In this document: positions 44,071-53,973 of the stretch, one piece after another
Layout of the letters: each line of letters starts with the position of its first letter
Numbering within the stretch: the stretch's first letter is position 1
DNA from: Acanthamoeba lenticulata
Lineage: Eukaryota; Discosea; Longamoebia; Acanthamoebidae
NCBI GenBank assembly: GCA_002179805.1
Contig: NAVB01000092.1
Coordinates: 1 to 64,000, forward strand
Direction of reading: 5' to 3'
DNA: 64,000 nucleotides
The notes under the pieces: generated by a model
Seen by the model: the letters and a program-made list of their open reading frames with translations, nothing else
Database searches by the model: none
Told to the model about the DNA's origin: nothing
Position numbers and translations under genes: made by a program

Positions 44071-45935
44071 ATGGGTGAGTTCTTGCCAAAGGCCATCGCT
44101 ATCGTCACGCAGGCCACCGAGGCCGATGGTCGAAAGGAGTATGCGGAGGCCTTTCGACTCTACCAGCTTGCCATTGAGTACTTCTTAACTGCCATCAAAT
44201 GTACCCCTACCCTACTTCACAGCGTTTCATCATGTGTTGATTTTTGGGTCTTTAGATGACAAGAATGAACGAAGCAAGCAAACCATTCGCGCCAAGATCC
44301 GCGAGTACATGGATAGGGCTGAACAGCTAAAGAATTATCTGAAGGGTAACGAAGGCAAAAAGCCTGTGGCACAGGGGAATGGGTACGTGAACCCTCCCAA
44401 TGCTGCCTGCATAAACACGGACTAATGCATTCGTACAGAGGAGACAACGACGCGGATGACGGTGATCAAGACAAAACAAAGTTGCAGAAGGCGCTGCAAG
44501 GTACTTGGTCCGCAGACTTGAAGATCTGGTTTCAGATTGAGTAACTTCTGCCTTCCATCAAAAGGTGCTATCCTTACCGAGAAGCCCAACGTGCGCTGGG
44601 ACGACGTCGCCGGTTTGCACGCCGCCAAGGAGTCGCTCAAGGAGGCAGTCATCCTGCCCATCAAGTTCCCACAGCTCTTCACAGGCAAGCGCAAGCCCTG
44701 GAAGGGTATCCTCCTCTACGGAGTACGTGGTCCTTTGCTGCTGTCGTCTGGTGGCGTTGTGACTCGCCTGCTCATATCTCGGCCTCTCTTCGTGCACTTT
44801 AATCACTATGCACAGCCCCCGGGTACGGGTAAGTCGTATCTGGCCAAGGCTGTAGCCACAGAGGCGGACTCGACCTTCTTCTCGGTCAGCTCTGCCGATC
44901 TTGTCTCCAAGTGGCTCGGCGAGAGCGAGCGGTACGCTGCCTCCACCTCAGAGCCTGGCAAGTGCAGCTTGCTTATCTGTGGTGTGGCCAACAACAGGCT
45001 GGTGCGCAACCTGTTCGACATGGCTCGACAGAACAAGCCCTCGATCATCTTCATCGACGAGTTGGACTCGCTCTGCAGCGCGAGAAGCGACAACGAAAGT
45101 GAGGCCGCACGTAGGATCAAGACCGAGTTCCTCGTTCAGATGAACGGCGTAGGCAACGACGACGTTCGTTCCTCTTCTTCCCCCGTTACATTTTCTCTTC
45201 TTGTGCGCCCGTTGGTTGTTGCTTACGTGCGGTACCTTCAGGACGGAGTGCTCGTGCTGGGCGCCACCAACATTCCGTGGCAGCTCGACGCCGCCATCAG
45301 GAGACGCTTCGAGAAGCGCATCTACATCAGTCTGCCCGACTTGCCCACTCGTGCGCGCATCTTTCAGATCCACCTGGGCAACACGCCGCACACGCTCGTC
45401 AAGGAGGATTGGACCAAGCTGGCCGCGATGACGGAAGGCTTCTCGGGCTCGGATATTGCGACGTGCGTGCGAGACGCCCTCATGCAACCGGTGCGGACCG
45501 TGCAGATGGCGACCCACTTCAAACTCGTGCGGGACCCGAGCAACCCGACTGGGCGCGGCTACTTGACTCCCTGCAGCGGCTCTGGTATGTCTCGAGCACG
45601 TCCTGAACTTTCTCAAGCGCGCGCCCTGTTGATGTGCTCATCTCTTTATTGTGTACGGCGAGAACAGACCCGGAGGCGAGGGAGATGACGTGGGTCGACG
45701 TGCCTGGTGAGATGCTGATGGAGCCCAAGGTCACCATGATCGACTTCATGAAGTCAATCAAGTCGAGGTACGAAAGCTCTTCCTCTCTCATTTGCAGATG
45801 CCTTCTTCTTCTGTCTGTATGTCTATCTGGGACTCGTTCTGATTTGATTGTGTCGTTTGCAGCAAACCGACCGTGAACCAGGCCGAACTGCAGAAACAGA
45901 TCAAGTTCACGGAGGAGTTTGGTCAGGAGGGCTGA
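44071..45935 (+). CDS. VPS4: VPS4, ESCRT-III disassembly AAA ATPase
   Basis: This is the hexameric AAA ATPase that pulls apart ESCRT-III filaments in endosomal sorting, cytokinesis and membrane repair. The N-terminal MIT domain is [20 protein letters not shown] and [17 protein letters not shown], continuing in the next exon with [16 protein letters not shown]. The ATPase core has [20 protein letters not shown], Walker [18 protein letters not shown], pore loop SKWLGESE, Walker [16 protein letters not shown], and sensor/arginine-finger region [20 protein letters not shown]. The C-terminal Vps4 helix ends [10 protein letters not shown], as in yeast and human VPS4. About nine short introns split the gene. 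Catalytic residues look intact. The stop TGA is at 45933-45935. Confidence 0.96.
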
Positions 45936-46741
45936 TGAGTTGGCACGCACTGCTCCGAGAAGAGCTGGAGCTTGTCTCTCCTCTCTCTCTCTGCCGCGAT
46001 GTTATTTATTCCCGCTTTCTCTCCTCTTCGTGTTCTTTGCTGCTGCTGTTGCTGTACATTTTGTTCCCTCTCGCGCTTGCTTGCTGTGTGGGCTGTCTTG
46101 CTACGTGTACGCGAGTAAGGACTATGTGCGTGGGTTGCGTAGCAGCTTCCCCGTCATTTCCCTGCTCTCATTCTTGTTGTTGTCGTCTGCACCATCAATA
46201 AAACGCAGCTCGAGCCTTCACGCCCGCCTCCGTCCTCCTCTGAGGGACTACGGAAGAGTATGTTCTGACTTATCTGGGAGCAGCTGCGAATGGTCACTTG
46301 GGTGTGCTTCAGTGGGTTGGAGCCAAGGACTGGCACTTTATTCAGAATTGTCTGCGACGTGCTTGACCATCTTGAGATGACGTACAGCGGTTCAACTTGA
46401 ACAAGTAAGTCCGTGTTCGATGATTTTCATGTTGAGATGTTGATACCAGTGGCGGCTGGTTCGCTTGCGGTTGAACGAGAAGAAGTAGACGCATTTCCTC
46501 CGCCTCCTGCCTTGGAAGCTGAGGTCGAGCATGTGGAGCGGCGTCGCAGAGGTTGAACCCATAGAGCAAGCCAAAGCATGACATGAGGCCTGGCGCAAAG
46601 CCATGACGAATTCTGCCCAGAATGGGCACGCCAGTCTCACGCTCGTCGCCGGTGTCGTGCTCGATGGTGCAGGCCTTGCCGCAGACCATTGCAGCAGGGC
46701 AACGCAGGGTAGAGGAAACCCACGAGGAAAGGACGACGGCT

Positions 46742-46749
46742 TGACGTCA
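46742..46749. promoter_or_regulatory. TGACGTCA palindrome, intergenic
   Basis: CTTGACGTCACCAAG lies in the gap between VPS4 and the lipase gene. Confidence 0.4.
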
Positions 46750-46887
46750 CCAAGAGGTCGTGGCGGTACTGGTGGCTTCAGCATCGTGGTGTGACACCAG
46801 CGTGCACGTTTTGTTCACATCCAGTGGAAGGTGACGGAACGTTTGTTCCTTGGCCATGAGCATCCATTTGAATGTTCTTCCGTTGTC

Positions 46888-46951
46888 GTGCACCAGTTGA
46901 GCACGATCAAGTACTTCTGCTGTGACTGTGCACCAGTTGAGCACGATCAAG
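46888..46951. repeat. 24-bp perfect direct repeat, 40-bp period
   Basis: The block at 46888-46911, beginning GTGCACCAGTTGAGCACGAT, is repeated exactly at 46928-46951, with 16 unrelated bases between the copies. Confidence 0.9.
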
Positions 46952-47419
46952 CGGTTGACCAGCATCCGGATCATGATAAGGAAGGAGCTATTTGTTCGAG
47001 CTGCACATCACGATCAGCCTGCCTGACCCCTACCGAGATCTTGATATGGTCGGTGTTCTTGGGTGGCTTTTGATCTCCGCCGATCTTGCACAGTTTGCTT
47101 GAATGTGGCCATTCACTTTCCTTTTTTGTAAATCACATGTTATCCTTAGTTGCACGTTGATGCAAGGCGCAGCTTGCCTTGTTGCGGGCCAGGCAGGGTA
47201 TTGGCTGATAGTTTATTTTGGAAAGTAGGTTTCCAGTTTTGGGTTTGACATACAAATGCTGGTTCCGCATCACCCCAGAAGATAGAAGGGCACTTCTGCT
47301 CCTGGTTTATAAGCTCAGCACTTGCTCGTTGAGCATACTTTTACCTCCCACCACCACCAGTACAAGCCTCTACTACCCCCTGCGACAACTCAACCACACC
47401 CATTACCACACAACCAACA

Positions 47420-48448
47420 ATGTCGACTTTCTCCCGTTTGTTTTCCTGGCTCTTGTCCCCGTCTACCATTTCGACTCCTGCTACTACACCCATTGCGACT
47501 GCAACTGAAGCTACCCCCCTTGAGACCTTGGTGGCTTCTGTTGCCTCCTTCGACGATGAAGAGGACATGCTTATCCTGTGCAGCTCTGACGAACCTGCTA
47601 CAACTGCGACCTCCCAACCCACCAACCCAGAGCTGGCGTCTTTCACTAAGGACGAAGTTCTTGAGTATGCCCACCTGTCCTCGCTTGCCTACGACCTCGC
47701 CGTGGCCCCCGAGTCCGCAAGTGTCGATGTCTTCCCCTTTGCTGGCCCCGCTTCGACTGGCTTCGTGAGGGTTGGCAACAACAACAAGATCGACCTCGTG
47801 TTCAAGGGCACTTCCGACCTCTACGACCTCTTCATCACCGACTTCAACGGCCTCCCCTCGCTGGCAGCGAATGTCGACTACCTCCCTTGTGGTTATGCCC
47901 ACAGGGGCTTCCGCCTGGCGCTCGACTCTTCCTGGCCCCTTGTTGAGGCCATTCTCCGGAACATCGCCTCGTCCCGCTTCAACTGCCAGCTCAGCGACCT
48001 CGACATCACCCTTTCAGGCCACAGTCTTGGCGGTGCCCTGGCTACCCTCGCAGCTCTCAAGCTGATTCACGTCGTTCAACTCGAGTCCCAGCCCCAAGAC
48101 CTGGAGCGCTTCACCAGCCAGATGCGGATGGTGACCTATGGGTCTCCTCGTTCCCTTAGCTCTTCGGCTGCCAAGTTCTTCAACTCCAAGCTCGGCAGCC
48201 ACACCCTTCGCGTCGCCGAGAACAACGCTGACATCGTAACGATGGTGGCGCCGGGCTTCCTTGGCTTCAAGCACGTCGGGATCAACCTGCGCGTCGTCAA
48301 GCCCGCTGGTTCGTGGCAACACGTGATCTCTGGCTACATGGGCGGCCTCCTCGCCCTCCAGACCCACCAGTTCGTCGCAAACCACTACGTGGGTGTGCGG
48401 CGCAGCCTCTTTCGTCTTCTCTCTCGTCCTCTTTATCTTCTCTCGTAA
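47420..48448 (+). CDS. Class 3 (fungal-type) lipase, single exon
   Basis: An uninterrupted 342-codon frame starts MSTFSRLFSWLLSPSTIS. The lipase_3 features appear in order: DEVLEYAHLSSLAYDLAV, KIDLVFKGTSDLYDLFITDF (oxyanion strand and loop), HRGFRLALDSSW, the nucleophile elbow LSGHSLGGALATLAALKL, and VTYGSPRS. The catalytic Asp is probably in ENNADIV, and a His in NHYVG near the C-terminus completes the triad. Family members hydrolyse tri- or monoacylglycerols. The Thr/Ser/Pro-rich first 60 residues include a short hydrophobic start but no clear signal peptide. Unlike nearly every other gene of its size here, it has no intron. The promoter-proximal region carries a pyrimidine-rich stretch just before the ATG. 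Confidence 0.88.
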   Translation: MSTFSRLFSWLLSPSTISTPATTPIATATEATPLETLVASVASFDDEEDMLILCSSDEPATTATSQPTNPELASFTKDEVLEYAHLSSLAYDLAVAPESASVDVFPFAGPASTGFVRVGNNNKIDLVFKGTSDLYDLFITDFNGLPSLAANVDYLPCGYAHRGFRLALDSSWPLVEAILRNIASSRFNCQLSDLDITLSGHSLGGALATLAALKLIHVVQLESQPQDLERFTSQMRMVTYGSPRSLSSSAAKFFNSKLGSHTLRVAENNADIVTMVAPGFLGFKHVGINLRVVKPAGSWQHVISGYMGGLLALQTHQFVANHYVGVRRSLFRLLSRPLYLLS

Positions 48449-48548
48449 CCTCTCCTCACCTCTCCTCATCTCCTCTTCTTGTACAAGTCTCAATAAAAAC
48501 CTAATTTGGAAAACTGGTCTAGTGTAGCTTTCGGTAGAAGAAGAAGGG

Positions 48549-51500
48549 TCAAGTGGTAGCAGCGCACAGACGTGAGGCGAGCATGAGCAGTTGTTGGGCG
48601 ATGTCGTCGCCTGAGGGCTTGGCTGGCCACACAAGGTGCTGGGGGAAAACTACCATGGTGCCCTTAACCTCTGCTGGTGAGTTTGTTTCATGTGAGACCT
48701 GTTGGTGGGCCGGTTGCTCACTTCACCATGGTGCTCGATGCCCCAGCACATGATCTCTCCTGGCGGCTGCGATAGGGCGCAGCCGAGTTCCGCCAGCATG
48801 GCAAGCTACTGCTCCCTATTGCGTTGCCATATGTAAACAAACAAAACGACATTGCACCGCCCGACCGATCCATCGCCTTCCTCTTCCACATCAACTTCTG
48901 TTCACGATGGCTGGCTGTACGTAAGCGCCCGCCTGTTTTCCTCCGTTTGAAGAAGGGCGTGGACGTTGCACTGATTTTCCGGCAGGTGGAGAAGGAAGGG
49001 CACCTCGCCAAGCGGCAGCGCCTCGACGATGTTCTCCAAGGCCAAGAATTGGTTCCACTCGCGCCGCGGGCGTGGCGTCGTCGGCGAGCCAGAGCCAGAG
49101 GCGTCCTAAAGTTGATTTTTATTGTTTTTATTGTTGTACAGCCGCTACAATTACCAGGTTCACACGCGGTCGGCCCACGTCAACGCCTCCCCCGCCTTAT
49201 TATTGTTGTTGTAGTGCTTTGTGCCCGAGCTTGTTGGTTGTTGTTGCTGCTGCTGCTCGGGCTGGAGGTCTTGGGCTGTCTTGGGTGGCGTCGAGAAAGA
49301 CTCTCTTTCCCCGTCCCGTCCGCTCGGCCGAGGACCGCCGCTTTGCCAGTCTTGTTGTTGTTGTTGCTGTTGATGATGAAAATGATGATACTGCTGGTGC
49401 TGGTAGTGTTGTAGTTGTTGGTGTTGATGGTGCATGTAATACTGCTGCTGCGCGCGATGATGGGGCTGGTAGTAGTTGGGCCCTCGGTCCACCCACCGCC
49501 CGCCACCGCCGCCGCCACCGTCTTCCTCGCCCAAATCGCCTCCTCCTTCTCCTCCTTCTTGCTGTCGGTGGTACTGGTGGTGATAATGATGATAACCCCG
49601 CACGACGCCACCGCCCCGCGGCCTACGCTGCGGTTGCTGTTGCTCGCCGCCGCCGCCGCCGCCGCCGCCACTGCCGTCCTGCTGCTGCTCGTCGTTGTCG
49701 CCGCTGCTGCCGCCGCCGTTGTAGTGGTGGTTGTAGTAAAAGTGCTGCTGTAGGTTGCCGCGGCCGCGGCCGCGGCCCCGGGCGTGCTGGAAGGAGCCCT
49801 GCTGGTGGGCCCCGACGTCGCTATTATTATTGCTGTTGTTGTTGTTGTTGTGCTGGTGGCCGCCGCCGTGGAACGTGTAGCTGTTGCTGCCGCCCCCGGT
49901 GTAGTGATACCGCGCGTAGTAATTGGGCCAACTGGTGTTGTTGTTGCTGCCGCCGCCGCCGCCGCCCATTCGATACGTCGATGTCGACGTCGACGCCGCC
50001 GCCGCCGGCCTGCTCGCGTCGCCCTCGCCGCCGTCATCGGCCGCCGTCGTCGTCGCCGTTGTTGTTGTCGTCGACGTAGACAAGATCGCGGCAGACGACA
50101 TCGACGAGCGCGCTCGGCCGTAGCCCTGCTTCCGGTAGTGGTTGTTGTAGCCGCCGTAGAACTGCTGCTGCTGCTGCTTGTAGTGGTGCGGATGATGGTG
50201 CTGGTGGTGGTAAAAGCCGTTTCCAGTCCGCTGCTGCTGCTGCTGAAGCTGCTGCGGGTGGTGCTGGGGCGCCGGGAAGCCCGGAGGCACGGCGCGCTGC
50301 CAGTTGTCTTCGCTCTCCTCTGCCTCATGCGGCGCGGCCTCGTCGCGCTCCTCCAAGTCCGCCTGGAGGTCGGCTTCGTCACGCTCGAGCACCACGTCCA
50401 CTGCCACTTCCTCTTCATTCCGCTGCTGCTGCTGCTGCTGCCGCTGCTGCGAGCCGCCGCTGTCGTTGTTGCTCTGCTCGCCACCGCCGCCGCCGCCGCC
50501 ACCGCCGCCGCCATCAGAGCCGGGCTCGTCGCTGGCGCATCGGCTGCTGCTGTAGCTGCCGCCGCCGCCGCTGCCGCCGCCGCCGCTACTGCTACGACTG
50601 CGACTGCGGCTACGACTGCGGCTGCGACTGCGGCTCCGGTCGTGATGATGGTGATGACGATGGTGAGGACGGCCTATCCGGGCGGCGCCGTTGTTGCTGC
50701 TGCTGCGGCTGCTGGAGCGGCTGCGGACGAAGCGCGGGCCCTCCCCGATGAGCCGCCGGATGTTGGCCACATTTTGGTTGACAAAGACGCCGATGTCCTC
50801 CTCCTCGAGACTGTCCCAGATGCTCTCCTCGATGTTACGCACGACCCATTCGGCGTTGGGCGTCGCTTTGTCGGTCCTTATCCTGCATTTTTGAAAAGCC
50901 AAAATATTCGATTTAAAGTATTAATATTAAAATCCAAATTATAAATTATAAAACGTAAAAACGAAGAATTTAGAGAATTAAAAAAATAAAATAGAAATAG
51001 TACCGGTGGAAACGCCAGCCGCCCTTGCCTCGGCTCCAGCCCTGGCCCCACACGCTTAGGAGCGCGGCGGGTGGCGGGCGCGCGATCTTCTTGGCCGGGT
51101 CCCAGTGGCACTCGACGATGCAGTCGTCCGTCAGGGCGGGCCGCACACCATGAGGTCGCCATTGTTGCTGTCCCGCTTTGTCGTCATCGTCATCGCCGTC
51201 GCTGGCGCCGTCGTGATCATTGACAACGTCGAGCTCGTCAAATTCGATCCAATCGTAAAAGACGTAGTTGTTGCTGTCGCGTAGCACGAACAGCTGCCAG
51301 TAGCGGTCATCGACTGAGCTGCAGCCGCTGTTGATGTGCTCCTCGCTGCCGCCACCTTCACTCCTGCCGCTTCTTTCGTTTTCGCTCTTCTTCTGGCTTT
51401 CGCTGCTGTCGTTTTCGTTTTCGTTTTTGTTGTCGTTTTCGTGTTCGGTTTTGGATTGTTCGATCGCTTGCGGAGGGACTCGAACACTGCGGAGCGTGAA

Positions 51501-53707
51501 GTCGATCGTGTTTTGGCGCGGCGGCTTCCACTTCATCATGCGCTCGCAGTAGCCCAGCCTGTTGCCCCAATCGCCCACGTCACGCCACGTCAGCATCTTC
51601 CTCCTTCTTTTGTCGACAAGCGCCTCCCTCGAGACTCAGCTCGTACCTGTAGGGCGTGTAGACGGGCATGAACAGCAGCCCGTCGGTGGGAAAGAAGCTC
51701 GCGTTGTCGTCGCCCTCCTGGTCGTCCTCTTCGTCATCGCCGTCGTTGTCGCGGCCCTCGTCGGCGTCGGCCGGACGGTCGAGGCAGCCGTTGCGGCGGT
51801 CGCGCTGCTGGTCAAAGACGGCATGAATGCGGTCGAGCGAGTGATAGTCCTGGAAGACGAGGCTGAACGGGGCGGCCTCGATGAGCTCAATGACGGGCTT
51901 GGCCAGGCCGAGTCGCTCGTGAAGCGGCATGTGGCATACGTGCTCGCCCTCGGCGCAGAGCACGTCAAAGATCACAAAATACCACCGCACGCCGCTTTCG
52001 CTTTCGTTCTCGCGTTCGTCTTCGTTCTTTGTCGGCACGGCCACGACCTCGCCGTCGAAGATGGTCCGGTTGTAGCGCGCGGGAAAGCGCACGGCCGGGA
52101 AACGTTCGACGCGCATGCGGCGGTCAACCAAGTAAAGGCGCTCGGCGAGCAGAATGAGGAGCCGGCGCTCGCCGTCGATCTTGGGCGCCACGCGGTAATC
52201 GTCGTCGAGCAGGAGCTTGATGTTCTTGCTCGTCAGCGCCACCGGGTGGCTGCCCGGGAAGCGCGACGCCGGCTTGCTGCTCCGCACCAGCAATTTGAGC
52301 TGCACTCGACACGTGAGCCACACATAGCGCACGACACGACACACATGCGTGCGTGCGTAGAGATGGGGACGCACCTGCTGTAGGAGGCTGGCCGACTCGG
52401 CCGGGCCGACGCGCTGGGCGCCGTCGATGCCACCGCCGCCGCTGCCGCTGAGGTCGACGGTGGTATGCGTCTTGGGGCCGTCGCGGTCGTCGTGGTCGGC
52501 CTGGTTCTCCGGGAGGTCCTTGCGGTCGGTCATGCGGCACAAGGTTCGCGGCGAATCCGCTTCGGTCAGCTTGTCGACGGTGCGCCGGAGCGCGGCGTGC
52601 ACGGCCTCCACGCCGGGCCCCGCGTCGACCCTGCAATAGGGCGGGAGGCCCGACTCGGCGCGCTTCTGGAAAAAGTCGTGCACGACGGCACCGTAGGTGG
52701 CGTAGGCCCGCTGGCGCACCTCGATGCCGTGCGCGTGAAGGTCCTCGACCCGCTGCGTCAACTCCTCGCCCGTCACCTGCACCCGCGTCAGCATGACGTC
52801 AGCACATGGCGCGAACATGACGTAAGCGTGACGTCAGCATGCAGGAGAAAGGCGAGCGCACGTCGTCGAGGCCGGGCCTGCGGGGCGGTTGGGCGTCGAG
52901 GTTGTAGATGCGACCCGAGGGCACGTGCACGCGGCGTGCGAGCAGGCGCTGCGTCGCGACGTCGTCGCTGACCGCCAATTCGATGACGCCGTCGAGTCCG
53001 ATGCCGCTCGCCGTGAAGGCCGCCGCCAGCTGCCAACACACCACCACCGCCAACTCGACCGGTGAGCCGCACGTACGCACACACGCGCGTGTATTGTGTG
53101 CTGCGCACGCGGGCGCGCGTACCATCTCGGCCTCGCGGTGGGTGCGCGGGGAGCCGTCAAGCACGAAGCCCTTGCCGGTCGCGAGGGCCTTCTTGATGGC
53201 CGACAGGACGAGGTCGTTGGTGATGGCGGACAGCTTGTCCAGCTGCCAGTGGTCGTCCATGTACTGGCCCAGCATGCTGCCCTCGGCCTGCCGAGAGCCG
53301 GTAATCAGCATTAGCATCGGCATCGGCACATAAAGAGGACCGCCGGGGGCGAGGCGAACCTTCTCGCGGCGCAGGAGCTCGCCGCTGGAAATGACCTCCA
53401 AATTGTACTGCGAGGCCAGGCGGCTGCAGTGCGTGGTCTTGCCTGTGGCAGAGCAAAAAAAGTGGCAGTAATCAATAGAACGCCTCACAAGCGCAAGTGT
53501 AAGCGAAAGAGCATGAACAAAAATGTAATTATTCGTTGTTTTGTGTTTTGCGTGGTGGAACGGTCGAGCAACTTTCCCAAACAAAAAAAATAGAAATAAA
53601 CAAGTAATAAAAATAGAGCTGGATGTACCTGCGCCCGGCGGACCAAGCATGATAAGGTGAAGGACATCCTTTTTCTTTGGTCTGCTCAAGCCGGGAGGCG
53701 CTTGCAT
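48549..53707 (-). CDS. Adenylate kinase - mRNA capping guanylyltransferase fusion with RS/Gly/Gln-rich tail
   Basis: The start at 53707 gives MQAPPGLSRPKKKDVLHLIM. The first splice makes the P-loop GPPGAGKTTHC. An adenylate-kinase domain follows: VISSGELLRREKV, MLGQYMDDHWQLDKLSA, GFVLDGSPRTHREAE, RRVHVPSGRIYNLDAQPP and LDD joined to VTGEELTQR. One continuous open frame (52780-52380) then links the kinase C-terminus to the guanylyltransferase. All six capping motifs follow: KIDGERR (GMP-accepting Lys, codon 52182-52180), FDGEVV, WYFVIFDVL, DGLLFMPV, MMKWKPPRQNTIDF, and IVECHWDP with GWRFHR/IRTDKATPN. The next large exon (about 50885-49172) is low complexity: RS repeats, poly-Gly, poly-Gln and His/Tyr-rich stretches. 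Its TGA is bypassed by a phase-0 splice to DASGSGSPTTPRPRREWNQF. The last exon ends LLMLASRLCAATT with a TGA at 48551-48549. The final two junctions are unresolved. No RNA triphosphatase domain is present. Confidence 0.83.
52783..52836. promoter_or_regulatory. Cluster of TGACGTCAGC sites, kinase-guanylyltransferase intron
   Basis: Two full TGACGTCAGCA sites (52794-52801 and 52829-52836 cores), one TGACGTAAGC and one GCGTCAGCA lie within 54 bp of the intron between the LDD and VTGEELTQR exons. Confidence 0.55.
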
Positions 53708-53973
53708 TTTCCAATTCGATTGGATTGTGTGCGATCGGAAGAGAGTCCTGGTGCTGTCACCAACCAGGCAGAGATCTCAAATCTCCCAAAGGCCTCCTCA
53801 CTCGGCACGCACAGCAGGACGTGGGTGGTCTCGATTTGTGATGGTGTTGTGTTGCGTGCAGCACGAAAACAGTTCAAGCTGACCGTTTTTGTTCCTTAAT
53901 TTTTTTCCTATTTCCTTTTGTCCCTTTATTGCGATTTTTTCGCGACTTGTGGGACGCAGCTCACTCGAAGCGC

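Larger units (their letters stand above)
45936..47419. other. 1.5 kb interval with no confirmed gene and a duplicated 24-bp block
   Basis: The first 300 bp or so is a CT-rich 3' flank of VPS4 with a possible AATAAA near 46197. A minus-strand frame at about 46689-46342 has coding-like stretches (IEHDTGDERETGVPILGRIR and HGFAPGLMSCFGLLYGFN), but its upstream part is not continuous and no family is recognised. A TGACGTCA site is at 46742-46749 and a perfect direct repeat is at 46888-46951. The last 200 bp is probably the lipase promoter and 5' UTR. Confidence 0.35.

Noticed and set aside
49784..50944. Long plus-strand open frame rich in Ala and Val
   Set aside because: It is antisense to the Gly/Gln/Arg-Ser repeat exon of the guanylyltransferase. 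Repeated codons keep all frames open.
51500..53707. Adenylate kinase and guanylyltransferase as two separate genes
   Set aside because: The kinase C-terminal helix and the linker to the nucleotidyltransferase lie in one uninterrupted frame, with no start codon context or promoter-like gap between them.
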